Source: Mobiluncus porci (GTDB lineage Bacteria; Actinomycetota; Actinomycetes; Actinomycetales; Actinomycetaceae). Taken from it: a stretch of 60,021 nt of DNA. The notes under the pieces are model-generated. The model was not told where the DNA came from. It saw only the letters and a program-made list of their open reading frames with translations, and made no database searches. Numbering within the stretch: position 1 is the first letter of the stretch; every line of letters begins with the position of its first letter. The translations under genes were made by a program, and so were the position numbers. The stretch lies in the NCBI RefSeq assembly GCF_009695935.1, contig NZ_VUMY01000017.1, positions 1 to 60,021 of the forward strand, written 5' to 3'. Of the stretch, positions 26,844 through 36,231 are shown piece by piece.

Positions 26844-27942
26844 CAGTAGTCGCCTCTCGAGTTGCCGCCTCATCTGGGCCTGAACTCGCGGCCTGTGCCT
26901 GTTCCTCGCTCGAAATCGCCTCGAGATCGAGGTGAATACCCAAGAGCTCTGCTTTCGCCACGGCATCTCGCGTGATGCGCCGCAGTTTCCGCTCGGAAAT
27001 GGCCCGCGGTTTTTCGTACTCCAGGCTCTCGTCTTCCCACAGGGCGTCGCGAGAATCGAGTTCACCCAGAGGCTGTTCGCTGTGGCGAATCGACTGCTGA
27101 CCATCCGCCAACCGACGGGCGGTAAAGATAAAACCGGTGTGGGCAATCATGCGGTGGTCGGGACGAACCGCGAGACCATCAACGTGCCAGGGACGCACCA
27201 AGGACTCCCAAGAGCGAAGCGCCGTGAACCCCCCAAAATTCCTGAGGTCTTGTCCTAGTCGCGCCAACTGTGTCGCGGTGGTGATATAGCAGGTCAAAAC
27301 CCCGCCCGGGGCGAGAACGCGCTGGATTTCTGCCAGGTGCTCCCAAGGGAGAAGCATATCCAACACAACGCGGTCCACCGATTTATCGGCCAAGCCCCGC
27401 AAGCCCTCGGAGAGGTCACCGAGCCGGAGCTCCCACCACGGAACATCTCCGGAAAACCACATTTCCACATTCGCCCGTGCAATCTTCGCGAAGTCTTCGC
27501 GGACCTCGAAACTGATGACTTTACCGCGCGGGCCGACTGCCGCGAGGAGGCTCATCGTCATCGCTCCGGAACCGGCTCCGGCCTCCACCACGGTGGCTCC
27601 GGGGAAAATATCACCCTCCATGACAATCTGGGCGGCGTCTTTGGGATAGAGAATCTGGGCGCCGCGAGGCATCGAAAGGTGGTAGTCCACCAGCAGGGGG
27701 CGCAGCGCGGTGAAGCGGTGTTCACCTTTTTCCGCCGGAATAACACTGCCTTCGGGTTTCCCGATGATGTCAACGTGCCGGATGGCTCCTTGATGACATT
27801 GAAAATAGCCCTTTTCCTGCAGGAGCTCCGTGTGCATCCGCCCTTTTTCATCGGTCAGTTGCACCCATTCGCCGGCGCGCAGGGCTCCCCGCCGCCGTGC
27901 TTGGCCACCTGGAAGATTCGTCTCTGTGCGTGTTTCACCCAT
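26836..27942 (-). CDS. trmI: tRNA (adenine(58)-N1)-methyltransferase
   Basis: TrmI makes m1A58 in the tRNA T-loop with S-adenosylmethionine. The 368-aa protein has an N-terminal beta domain and a Rossmann methyltransferase with motif I VVEAGAGSGAMTMSLL, motif II VISFEVREDFAKIA and the catalytic-region strand DRVVLDMLLPWEH. The last roughly 90 residues are a charged linker seen in actinobacterial forms. It is the first gene of the pup array, as is common in actinobacteria. It is divergent from the nuclease gene at 28012, with the promoters in the 69-bp gap. Confidence 0.94.
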   Translation of the reverse strand: MGETRTETNLPGGQARRRGALRAGEWVQLTDEKGRMHTELLQEKGYFQCHQGAIRHVDIIGKPEGSVIPAEKGEHRFTALRPLLVDYHLSMPRGAQILYPKDAAQIVMEGDIFPGATVVEAGAGSGAMTMSLLAAVGPRGKVISFEVREDFAKIARANVEMWFSGDVPWWELRLGDLSEGLRGLADKSVDRVVLDMLLPWEHLAEIQRVLAPGGVLTCYITTATQLARLGQDLRNFGGFTALRSWESLVRPWHVDGLAVRPDHRMIAHTGFIFTARRLADGQQSIRHSEQPLGELDSRDALWEDESLEYEKPRAISERKLRRITRDAVAKAELLGIHLDLEAISSEEQAQAASSGPDEAATREATTDE

Positions 27943-28011
27943 AGGGCTAATCTTAATGGCTCACTCGAGTTAGCGGAATTTTGGGTTGGAGATGGGTGAT
28001 AATCTCGAAGC

Positions 28012-28866
28012 ATGAGTGAATCCAGACCGCCCGCCCTCTCCGCTAGTTCCGCCAAGAGTTTCTTGCAGTGTCCGCTACAGTTCCGGCTGCGCTTTGTCGA
28101 TAAAATTCCCGAGCCTCGAAACGCGGCCATGCTGAAAGGAACCCTGGTTCATAAAGTCTTGGAGGACATGTTCGACCTGCCCCGCCCAGAGCGTCACTCC
28201 GAGCGTGTGATTGCGACTGTGGAAAAGGAGTGGGAGGAAGTTGCCGCCAGGACCGACATGCTGGAAGTCACTTTGCAAGACACCTCCCCCGAAGAGCTGA
28301 TTCGTCAGGCCAAAGAACTGTTGACGGCGTATTTTGAGCTCGAGGATCCGCGAAATCTCGAACCGAGCGGGCGGGAACTCGGGGTGGAAACCGTGCTGCC
28401 TTCGGGGCTTCGGCTGCGCGGATTCATCGACCGGGTCGAAACCGCGCCGAACGGGGCAGTGCGGATTATCGACTACAAAACCGGCAAAGCCCCCGATATG
28501 CGTTTCACTTCCGAGTTCGTTTTCCAGATGCGGATGTATGCCCTGCTGTACCGAGAAACCCATCGGGTTCTCCCGAGGCGAACCCAGTTGTTGTTCTTGG
28601 GCGGGGGTAACCCGCAAGTGCTCACTTTTGACCCGACAAATGAGGACGCGAACCAGTTTGCGGAAGAAATCTTGGAGATCTGGTTGGAGATTGCGAATCG
28701 AATCGAGTCCGGACGCTTCGAAACCAAGACTTCGCGCCTGTGCGACTGGTGTTATTTCCAAAATATCTGTCCGGCTTTCGGCGGGACACCCCCCGAGGTT
28801 CCGCCCGAAAAACTCGCCTACATGTCCCAGATTGGCCCCTCCCCTAGTGGCAACCGCAATTCCTGA
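28012..28866 (+). CDS. RecB/AddB-like PD-(D/E)XK nuclease with iron-sulfur cysteines
   Basis: The 284-aa single-domain nuclease is of the PDDEXK_1 family (PF12705), widespread next to trmI in actinobacteria. Nuclease motifs are the GTLVHKVLE helix, LRGFIDRVE (Asp) and VRIIDYKTGK (Asp-x-Lys). One Cys near the start (KSFLQCPLQFRLRF) and three near the end (RLCDWCYFQNICPAF) match the AddB-type 4Fe-4S clasp. No helicase partner is adjacent. The role in recombination or repair is inferred from family. Confidence 0.9.
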   Translation: MSESRPPALSASSAKSFLQCPLQFRLRFVDKIPEPRNAAMLKGTLVHKVLEDMFDLPRPERHSERVIATVEKEWEEVAARTDMLEVTLQDTSPEELIRQAKELLTAYFELEDPRNLEPSGRELGVETVLPSGLRLRGFIDRVETAPNGAVRIIDYKTGKAPDMRFTSEFVFQMRMYALLYRETHRVLPRRTQLLFLGGGNPQVLTFDPTNEDANQFAEEILEIWLEIANRIESGRFETKTSRLCDWCYFQNICPAFGGTPPEVPPEKLAYMSQIGPSPSGNRNS

Positions 28867-28889
28867 CGGTTGTGAGATAGCGTGAAACT

Positions 28890-29891
28890 ATGGAATTGAG
28901 ACGTTTAGGTAACACGGGCCTACAGGTTTCCGCCCTCGGTTTGGGGACTCTGACCTGGGGTAGAGACACGTTGGAAGCGGAATGTGCCGCCCAGCTCGAA
29001 GCCTTCATTGAAGCCGGTGGGAACCTTCTCGACACCTCCCCAACCTATGGGGAAGGCGAAGCCCAGAAAGTCCTGGGCTCGCTCTTGGGGACGGGAGGAA
29101 ACCGGATAGCGAGACGTGAAGACCTGGTCATCGTCTCGAAATCCGGAGTGAACCGCCGCGGGGAGAGAACCTTCGTGGAAGCCTCCCGCTCGGCGATGTT
29201 GGCGAGCCTCGACGACACCTTGCGTGAGCTCGGGACCGACTATGTGGACCTCTGGATGGTTCAGGTTCCCGATCCCGAGACCAACTTCGACGTAGTTTTG
29301 GCAACGCTCAGTGCCGCCTACCGATCCGGTAAAGCCCGCTACGTGGGGCTTTCCAACCACGCCTCCTGGCAGGTCGCCTACGGGGCGGCGCGGCTCGGAA
29401 ACACTGTCGGGGGCGGAATCGCTGATTCCGGATTGGGACTGCCGGGGTTGGCCGCGGTGACTAATGAATACTCCTTGTTGAACCGCGAGTTGGAACGCGA
29501 AATCCTCCCCGCCGCCACTGCCTTAGGCGTGGGAGTCTTGGGCTGGTCGGCGCTGGGGCGCGGGGTCTTGACCGGCAAATACCGCAACTCGACTCCACCG
29601 GATTCTCGCGGTGCTTCTCTTCACCTCCAGGGGTTCGTGAAGCCGTATCTCACTTCGGAAAAGCGCCGGATTGTCGAGTCTGTGGCGACCGCGGCCGAAG
29701 GATTGCACGAATCGGTTTTGGCGGTTTCCCTGGCTTGGGTGCTGTCTCGCCCGGGGTTGTCGAGCGCGATTGTGGGGGCACGAACCGGAGACCAACTGGT
29801 CCAGATTTTGCGCTCTGTGGAAACGAAACTGCCTCGCCAAGTGGCGACAGCCTTGAATGAGGTGTCTGACCCGATTAATCCGTTGAACTAA
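28890..29891 (+). CDS. Aldo/keto reductase
   Basis: The 333-aa TIM-barrel NADP(H)-dependent oxidoreductase has LGNTGLQVSALGLGTLTWG at the start, GNLLDTSPTYGEGEAQKVLG (Asp and Tyr of the tetrad), VIVSKSG (Lys), and YVGLSNHASWQ. The cofactor end SSAIVGARTGDQL is typical. It belongs to the YajO/AKR11-like branch. The natural substrate is unknown. It lies 23 bp after the nuclease gene on the same strand, and its stop overlaps the convergent acidic-protein gene by 4 nt. Confidence 0.92.
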   Translation: MELRRLGNTGLQVSALGLGTLTWGRDTLEAECAAQLEAFIEAGGNLLDTSPTYGEGEAQKVLGSLLGTGGNRIARREDLVIVSKSGVNRRGERTFVEASRSAMLASLDDTLRELGTDYVDLWMVQVPDPETNFDVVLATLSAAYRSGKARYVGLSNHASWQVAYGAARLGNTVGGGIADSGLGLPGLAAVTNEYSLLNRELEREILPAATALGVGVLGWSALGRGVLTGKYRNSTPPDSRGASLHLQGFVKPYLTSEKRRIVESVATAAEGLHESVLAVSLAWVLSRPGLSSAIVGARTGDQLVQILRSVETKLPRQVATALNEVSDPINPLN

Positions 29892-30247
29892 TCATCGGAG
29901 TGGAGGTCGAAATCCTCGAGATCGTCTTCGCCGAGATAATCGTCCTCGTCATCGTCGTCATCAAAGTCGTCCTCGTCTTCGAGGTCATCCTCTAATTCAT
30001 CCTCGTCCAGGCCATCATCCGATTCCTCGTCCAAGTCATCGTCGTCGAGGATGTCGAAAGGAAGCTCGGCGCCGGTCATGGTGAACAGGGTGTCATCGTA
30101 AGTGAAGAAGGAGTCGCGCAACTTGTTTTCCGCATCGAGTAAAACCTCGGAATCTTCGACTTCGCCCTCTAAGGACACGGCGATTTCGAGGTGGCGTTCC
30201 AAGGCGGCAATGAGGTTATCTAGGGCATGACGAGGGTCTTTACTCAT
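29888..30247 (-). CDS. Acidic-tailed conserved actinobacterial protein
   Basis: The 119-aa protein has a folded-looking N-terminal half (ALDNLIAALERHLEIAVSLE, then LRDSFFTYDDTLFTMTG) and a C-terminal half that is almost only Asp and Glu. Similar short proteins with an acidic tail are found in many actinobacteria, at times labelled primosomal; no function is established. The strong Asp/Glu bias suggests contact with basic partners or nucleic-acid mimicry, which is inference. It is monocistronic and convergent with the aldo/keto reductase. Confidence 0.75.
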   Translation of the reverse strand: MSKDPRHALDNLIAALERHLEIAVSLEGEVEDSEVLLDAENKLRDSFFTYDDTLFTMTGAELPFDILDDDDLDEESDDGLDEDELEDDLEDEDDFDDDDDEDDYLGEDDLEDFDLHSDD

Positions 30248-30344
30248 GACCTCAAGTCTAGCGCCCCAAAACTCTTTTCGCAGTTCAATCGCGAATGGTT
30301 TCTTGTGTCCTGTTCGCTCTATCCCCGCAACTGCCGACTGAAGC

Positions 30345-31439
30345 CTAGGGAAGGTGGAGTTGTCCGCGCACCATCGTCACCATCAGGTCATTGCCCTTGA
30401 TTTCCGCGGTTTCATCGGGTCCCACGATTTGAGGCTCCCCGTTCGCGCCGGTGAGTTGGGAGGCACCGCCTTCCATTCCGAGCGGCAACACAATCCACAT
30501 TTTTCCGGGCGTGTAGGTCGTAGTGGGCTCGTTTCCAGCGATTTCGGCCTTTATATTTGCCACCACGACTCGCGCGTGTGCCCGAGCTGCGTCCGCGCGT
30601 TTCGACTCGGCCACGTTGGTGATGTCGCCGACCGCATAGACATGGGGAACACCTTTGACCCGCATGTATTCATCAACCGCAATCTGGCCTTTCTCGTTTA
30701 GTTTGTCGCCGTAGTTGGCGCGCAAATATCCGGAGGCCGTCTGGGCTCCGTAGCAGAGGAACCACATATCGGCATCGATTCCAACCCCGCTATGGGTTTC
30801 GACGTGGAAGGGACGCAGTTCACCGATATCGGTGGGGGGAACATAAGCCAAGGGGGAGCCCAAGATGAGTTTCACTCCGGCGTCTTCCAGCTCTTTGGTC
30901 AAAACGTCGCGCAATTCTTCGGCGTATTCATCCGAACCCAAAATATGGGGGGCGCGGTCAACCATAATGATTTCCGCTTCCGGAAAGTTCGAAACCAGTT
31001 CACCGGCGAATTCGATGCCGACAGTTCCTGCTCCGACCAGCAGGATTCGCTTCGCTTGGGCCAGGTTCTCCCGCGTTTCTTCCAGCCGTTTCTTCGCGAT
31101 AGAGGCGGTGGGAATGTTGTGTTTTGCCGGATAGGGATAGGTCGTTCCGGTCGCCAAAACGAGATAGTCAGCCTCAATCGGGTCATGATTGGCGAGATAA
31201 ACCGTGGTTCCCTCCACGCGGGTGGCTTCCCCGTGAACCACCTTCCCGTTTTTCAAAAGACGAGAATAGGGCATGAAAATCGTGTGGGACCAGATTCCGT
31301 CAACTGCGGCGCGCAAAGCAGCAGCGTGGTGGACGAATTGATCTTTTTGCTCTACCAGAGTGACTTCCGCAACATCGTCTAATCCTCCAGCGACGGTGAT
31401 GCCTCCGTAGCCACCACCGACAACTGTGACACGAACCAC
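30345..31439 (-). CDS. NAD(P)H-quinone oxidoreductase-like flavoprotein (NDH-2/AIF type)
   Basis: The 364-aa pyridine-nucleotide disulphide oxidoreductase-fold protein has an FAD dinucleotide site VTVVGGGYGGITVAGGL at the start. A second Rossmann motif for NAD(P)H is RILLVGAGTVGIEFAGEL. The FAD-closing strand is HVYAVGDITN. It lacks a CxxxxC redox pair, so it is no disulphide reductase. It fits the AIF/FSP1/NDH-2 group, which reduces quinones at the membrane. There is no membrane helix. The substrate is unproven. Confidence 0.85.
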   Translation of the reverse strand: MVRVTVVGGGYGGITVAGGLDDVAEVTLVEQKDQFVHHAAALRAAVDGIWSHTIFMPYSRLLKNGKVVHGEATRVEGTTVYLANHDPIEADYLVLATGTTYPYPAKHNIPTASIAKKRLEETRENLAQAKRILLVGAGTVGIEFAGELVSNFPEAEIIMVDRAPHILGSDEYAEELRDVLTKELEDAGVKLILGSPLAYVPPTDIGELRPFHVETHSGVGIDADMWFLCYGAQTASGYLRANYGDKLNEKGQIAVDEYMRVKGVPHVYAVGDITNVAESKRADAARAHARVVVANIKAEIAGNEPTTTYTPGKMWIVLPLGMEGGASQLTGANGEPQIVGPDETAEIKGNDLMVTMVRGQLHLP

Positions 31440-31477
31440 AATCTCTCCTCCGTATGTTAGGACTTTACTCCCATATC

Positions 31478-32596
31478 CTACCTTGAGGGAGCAACATTTT
31501 TATCCAAAGCGCGTTTGATATTCGGATTGAAGAAGCCGGGGCCTTTGAGAACTTTGCCGTCATCTCGATAAATGGGCTTGCCGTCTTCCCCTAGTTTCGA
31601 CATATTCGAGGCCTGGACTTCGCGCAGGACCGCGGGGAGGCTGATACCCGCTTCCAGAGCCATTCCGTAAACCACGTAGGTAAGATCTGCCAGCGCGTCA
31701 GCGACCTCTACGATGTCGCGCGCGCCCTCGTCTTCCGTCTGGAGTTTCCGAATCGCGCCCTGGATGGTCTCATAGGCCTTTTCCCCGTAAAGGGCGCGGA
31801 CGAGCTCGGAGGTCTCTTCGAGAACCAGAGACAGCCGCATGTGCATCCGCTCGTTTTCGATGTTCGGGCCGTCAGTCACCACCGGCAGGTTATAGGTTTC
31901 GTGGAACTGGCGCACGAGCGCCTCGGGGTCGCGCGGATTCGGGTTCATTCCAATCATTTCCGTGTCTTCCCAGGTTCCTTTGGGTTCAAAGGAATCTCCT
32001 TTGAGAATACTGCCAATAACCAAGTCGTCGCGAGCCCCGCGACGCAGCCCTAAACCGCGCACCACCCCGCCGAAGCTAAAACCACATTTCCAAGCAACTT
32101 TTCGAGAAGCCAAGTTGTCCGGTCGAGCCTCCCAAGTAACGCAGTCAAAACCGAGTTCATTAAAAGCAGTCTGGATCGCGAGGCGTACGGCGCGAGTCAT
32201 GAGACCTTGTCCTCTCCAGGACTGGTCAATACAGAATCCGATATCCGCCACTTTGTCTATGCGATTACGCAAAGCAATTGTTCCAGCGAAGTGCTTTCCG
32301 GCTTCGTCATTTACCCGAATCACCCAACTGGAGCCCCCCTCAGCCCAAATCTTCGGAGTGATGTTTTCCACAAAGAATTTGGCATCGTCAGGTCCATAAG
32401 GAATGGGAACAGTCGTAAACCGCTGAATCTCCGGATCCTGGCAGGCGGACGCAATGTCGTGAATATCCTCAGCGCGGGGCACGTCGAGACTGAGGTTTCC
32501 CTCACTTACCGCAAAGGGCTCGTGGGCGCCAATGCCGCTATCCTTTGCTGAAGTCGCCACCGAAGTAGCAATCCCCTCGACGAAATTCTGTCCCAT
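31478..32596 (-). CDS. GNAT acetyltransferase fused to a MazG-like NTP pyrophosphohydrolase
   Basis: The protein is about 372 aa with two domains. The N-terminal half is a RimJ/RimL-like GNAT: ADIGFCIDQSWRGQGLMTRA is the acetyl-CoA loop and NLASRKVAWKCGF the following helix. The C-terminal half (from about residue 215) is an all-alpha NTP-PPase of the PRA-PH/MazG type: LVLEETSELVRALYG and VADALADLTYVVYGMA give the ExxE and ExxD metal sites. Each domain exists alone elsewhere; I know of no common fusion of these two. A start at 32596 is preferred over 32623. The substrate of neither part can be named. Confidence 0.85.
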   Translation of the reverse strand: MGQNFVEGIATSVATSAKDSGIGAHEPFAVSEGNLSLDVPRAEDIHDIASACQDPEIQRFTTVPIPYGPDDAKFFVENITPKIWAEGGSSWVIRVNDEAGKHFAGTIALRNRIDKVADIGFCIDQSWRGQGLMTRAVRLAIQTAFNELGFDCVTWEARPDNLASRKVAWKCGFSFGGVVRGLGLRRGARDDLVIGSILKGDSFEPKGTWEDTEMIGMNPNPRDPEALVRQFHETYNLPVVTDGPNIENERMHMRLSLVLEETSELVRALYGEKAYETIQGAIRKLQTEDEGARDIVEVADALADLTYVVYGMALEAGISLPAVLREVQASNMSKLGEDGKPIYRDDGKVLKGPGFFNPNIKRALDKNVAPSR

Positions 32597-32621
32597 AGCG
32601 CTACCATCCTTTGTAGATACC

Positions 32622-32736
<115 letters not shown>

Positions 32737-32797
32737 AAGTGCGAAAACGCATATCAAATTTAGCGGGTTAGTCGGTCGATTTCAAACTGAACCGTTT

Positions 32798-33160
32798 TTA
32801 GGCGGTTTCCTCGAACTGCCACACCTCGATCATGGCCGCGGCGGGAGTGAGGAAAAACGCATTTTCATCCACATCGTCTTTACCGGTGGGGCTGGCTTTC
32901 ACGAGAACATAGCCGCTGGCAAGTTTGATGCCGATAGTGGCCGGATCTGTAGCAGATTCCGCCGAAAGAGTCCCGTCGGAACGCAGGAAGGCGACCGTTT
33001 TCGCACTCCCCCGCATCACCTCGGAAACTTCGGCATTACCGGAATACACCCCGATTACGATGAGTCCCGAACCCACAAGCGGATCGCCGCGAACCAAGGA
33101 TTTCGCGCGAACTGCCGCCCGCTGGTAATAGTTACGCCCCTCTAAAATGTCATCATTCAT
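32798..33160 (-). CDS. Hypothetical protein
   Basis: The 120-aa protein is of unknown family. It reads as an alternating beta-rich domain (LVGSGLIVIGVYSGNAEVSE, KTVAFLRSDGTLS, GIKLASGYVLVKA) without signal peptide or membrane segment. It lies 51 bp downstream of the SNF2 helicase gene on the same strand and may share its transcript. Nothing in it points to a function. Confidence 0.6.
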   Translation of the reverse strand: MNDDILEGRNYYQRAAVRAKSLVRGDPLVGSGLIVIGVYSGNAEVSEVMRGSAKTVAFLRSDGTLSAESATDPATIGIKLASGYVLVKASPTGKDDVDENAFFLTPAAAMIEVWQFEETA

Positions 33161-33211
33161 AGCTTGTATTCTGTCACCTTTCTCGCCTCCACGTTCGGCG
33201 TTTCGCGATCT

Positions 33212-36055
33212 TTAGTCGAGCAGCGAACGCAGTTCTTCCAGGGTAATCTGCGGGTGAACCTCCCGATTCTCTTGCGGGCTCAAAACGGAATCGATTAGTT
33301 CCCGCTTTTTTTCTTGGAGAGCCAAAACTCGCTCCTCGATAGTGTTGGCCGCCACCAACCGGTAGACATTCACGGCGCGGGTTTGTCCGAGGCGATGCGC
33401 GCGGTCGATGGCTTGGGCCTCCACCGCCGGATTCCACCACGGGTCACACAAGAAAACATAATCCGCTTCCGTGAGGTTCAACCCAAAGCCGCCTGCTTTC
33501 AAGGAAATCAGGAACACTCGGTTGGGCCCGTCCTGGAAATCAGCAATCTGCTTCTCGCGGTCCCGACTCGTCCCGTCCAGGTACGAATAGGGCGTGCCGA
33601 CAGTATCGAGTTGTTGACGAAGCACCTTCAAGAAGGAAGTGAACTGGGAAAACACCAGGATTTTGCGTTGTTGAGAAGCGAGGTCTGAAAGCGCCCCCAT
33701 GAGATAGGTGATCTTGGAGCCGTCCTCGGGGATTTCGGGATTGATGAGTCTCGCGCTTAGCGACAATTGCCGCAGTCGAGTGAGCGCGGTGAGAATGTTG
33801 AGCCGCGGCGCCTTCGGGTCGGCGGCCTCTAGGCGCGCTGCCGTCAAATATTTGTCGTAGAGACCTTGCTGGGTGGGTTCCAACTCCAAGGTGATCTGTT
33901 GTTCAATCTTGGGCGGGAGGTCACTTGCGACGGCCTCTTTGGTGCGTCGCAAAAGGAAAGGCCACACTTTCCTCCCAAGTGCTTGCCTCGTGGCGGCGCG
34001 CTCCGACAGGGCGTCTTGAGAGAGCCGTCGCTCAAATACCGGCAGAGGCGGGAGAAGTTGGGGAACCGTCAACGCCAAGATGGACCAGAGGTCTTTTTCG
34101 CGGTTCTCCACCGGCGTTCCGGTGAGTGCAAAAGCCCACCTGGAACGAAGGCGGGTGAGGGCTTTGTGGGTGGCGGTGGCGGGGTTTTTGACGGCTTGGG
34201 CTTCATCAAGGATGATTCCGGAAAACTCTAGAGTTTCCCAAAAATCCATGTCTATCCGCGCCAAAGTATAGGTCGTCACCACCAGGTCGGCTCCGAGAAC
34301 TTCGCGGGTTTTCTTTTTGAGTTCATCTGCCGTTTTTCCGATTGTGGTGGCTTGCACCACGACGCGAAGGCTCGGAAACCATTGCGCGGCTTGCTGCTGC
34401 CACGTAGACAAGAGGCTCGCCGGCACCACCGCGAGGATTGGCTCCGAGTTTTCGGGTTGGGAAGCCACCACTGCCAGCATCTGCAAAGTCTTGCCTAGAC
34501 CCATGTCATCAGCCAATATACCCCCGAGACCGGCGTGGGCTCGGGCATAGAGCCACTGGAACCCGTCTTCTTGATAGGGTCGCCACGTGCCCTCGGGAAG
34601 TGTCGGCAAGGGCGCGGGCTTCGGATCGAGGAGCGCCGCGGCCTGGGCTTTCCACTGAGGGCTCAGTTGGCGGGTCGTCGCGAGAGCGGAGAGGGATTCC
34701 ACCAGGCCTAGTTGGGGAAGTCCGACATTCCATCCGGTTCCACCTTCGAAATCGGTCAGACCGAGTTCGGAAAATTCCTGGAGGATTTGTTGCAGTTCGC
34801 GGTTTTGGGAGGAAAACAAATCCACCCAATTTCCGGCGGGAGTCTGCCACCATCGGTCGTGGCGTCCCCAGGCGGGAAGAAAATCCGCGCTCCGGAGGCG
34901 CTCCCCGCCGAGATTCAGGGCGATGTCAAGGTGGTAGCCTCCGGAGGCGGCGTCGGTAATTTCGAGATTGATGTCGGGGATTTCGCTGTAGATGGCGAGT
35001 TTGTCCAAGTCTTCATCAATGGTTATCCGCCCGCTCGATCCGCTGTTGACCCGCGCCACCAACTCCCGCAGCCGAGAGAGCTCCCAGACCGGAAATGACC
35101 GGCTGAAAAACTGTTCAGCCTCGACTTTTACCATCCCGAGACTCTTCCCGAGCTCTCCAAAGAGGTCTCTCTCGAGTTGGCCGGCGGTGGCGGCATCGAG
35201 GGGGTAGGTGGTAGTGTCCCCGCCTTTGGTGGTGCGGCTGACGTTCCAGCGGAAATCCATCAAGCGGGAGTCTTTTCGGTTTGGCTCGAGGATTCCCTCC
35301 AGGTGGCTTTCTTGGAAACTGTGGTTTTCGGCCAGATGCCTAGCTTCGGGGGTGAGAATCTGGCGCAGAGCCGGCCGCTCCGCCCACTGGGCCCAAAAAA
35401 TGGCGGTGTCTGCGAGGGGGATGCGAATGCCCTCGGGCGGGAGAAGTTTTAGCCGCTGAAGAGTCTCGCGCGGAAAAGACGGAACCACTTTGAACTCGGG
35501 GAAAGGGGAGGTTTCCGCGGGGGCTGGGATGCCTGGAGCGGCTAGGGCATCTGGAATGCCTGGGGTGTCTGGAGTGCCTGGGGTTTCTGGAGTGGCGGCT
35601 AGTTTGAGCTCCAACCCCTCCGAGTTAGAGATGATGTCTAGGTGATAAGAGACTTGGTCTCGAGGGACGAGGATTCTATCGCCTTGGGGGTCAGCAAAAA
35701 TTTCCACTCCGGTCTCGTAGCATTCCCGCAAGGCGGTCGGGCTGGCAGTTTGCAGCGTGACGGCGGCTTGCAGGTCTGAAATCTGTAGGGAGCCACCGCG
35801 CGAAAACCGTTCAAACAGATTCTTTAGGGCCGCCAAATGGGTGGGGTTCAATCCGGCAGTTACGGAAACCCAGCGAGAGGTGAGATCTCGCCAAGTGGCC
35901 CGCTTTGGGGACCATTCAAGTTTTGAGTCCAAGCGCAGCGGCACGATGAGCCCCTTATCGAGTTTGAGAGCCAGCGGCTGATTCTCCGGATCGATTGGGG
36001 CTTCCACCAGCAGTTTTGCCAGTTGCTCTTCCCAATCTTTCTCAAAGTTGCTCAT
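33212..36055 (-). CDS. SNF2-family helicase-like ATPase
   Basis: The 947-aa protein is a bacterial SNF2 translocase. The N-terminal 480 residues are a family-specific substrate region with a Pro/Thr-rich linker near 160-190 (PGTPDTPGIPDA). The motor follows with GGILADDMGLGKTLQML (Walker A, about 515), GIILDEAQAVKNP (DEAQ box), ALTGTPVENRE, then the second RecA lobe with ILVFSQFT and the Arg-finger motif AIDRAHRLGQTRAVNVYRLV. Many actinobacterial relatives carry an N-terminal SWIM zinc finger; none is visible here. Such proteins move on DNA; the bacterial role is unclear. Confidence 0.92.
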   Translation of the reverse strand: MSNFEKDWEEQLAKLLVEAPIDPENQPLALKLDKGLIVPLRLDSKLEWSPKRATWRDLTSRWVSVTAGLNPTHLAALKNLFERFSRGGSLQISDLQAAVTLQTASPTALRECYETGVEIFADPQGDRILVPRDQVSYHLDIISNSEGLELKLAATPETPGTPDTPGIPDALAAPGIPAPAETSPFPEFKVVPSFPRETLQRLKLLPPEGIRIPLADTAIFWAQWAERPALRQILTPEARHLAENHSFQESHLEGILEPNRKDSRLMDFRWNVSRTTKGGDTTTYPLDAATAGQLERDLFGELGKSLGMVKVEAEQFFSRSFPVWELSRLRELVARVNSGSSGRITIDEDLDKLAIYSEIPDINLEITDAASGGYHLDIALNLGGERLRSADFLPAWGRHDRWWQTPAGNWVDLFSSQNRELQQILQEFSELGLTDFEGGTGWNVGLPQLGLVESLSALATTRQLSPQWKAQAAALLDPKPAPLPTLPEGTWRPYQEDGFQWLYARAHAGLGGILADDMGLGKTLQMLAVVASQPENSEPILAVVPASLLSTWQQQAAQWFPSLRVVVQATTIGKTADELKKKTREVLGADLVVTTYTLARIDMDFWETLEFSGIILDEAQAVKNPATATHKALTRLRSRWAFALTGTPVENREKDLWSILALTVPQLLPPLPVFERRLSQDALSERAATRQALGRKVWPFLLRRTKEAVASDLPPKIEQQITLELEPTQQGLYDKYLTAARLEAADPKAPRLNILTALTRLRQLSLSARLINPEIPEDGSKITYLMGALSDLASQQRKILVFSQFTSFLKVLRQQLDTVGTPYSYLDGTSRDREKQIADFQDGPNRVFLISLKAGGFGLNLTEADYVFLCDPWWNPAVEAQAIDRAHRLGQTRAVNVYRLVAANTIEERVLALQEKKRELIDSVLSPQENREVHPQITLEELRSLLD

Positions 36056-36126
36056 CCGGGCAATTTTACCAGCCCTTTCCTTACTTCGCTGGGCGGCAGT
36101 TCTTCAGCAAATTTGCTACGCCACTT

Positions 36127-36177
36127 GGGGTCAGACCCTTCTGGCTCCACTTCGTTACGCCAGAGAGGTCCGACCCC
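36127..36177 (-). repeat. Dispersed hairpin repeat, family 1, copy 2
   Basis: Arms GGGGTCAGACCCTTCTGGC (36127-36145) and GCCAGAGAGGTCCGACCCC (36159-36177) lie in inverse orientation to copy 1. The copy is in the divergent promoter gap between the SNF2 gene and trmL. The tip pairs CTGGC/GCCAG replace CCGGT/ACCGG with matched changes. Confidence 0.88.
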
Positions 36178-36231
36178 GTGGCTTCGCGCACAGCCGGTCC
36201 AGCACCAATTAGAGTGTAGAATCAAAAGGCT

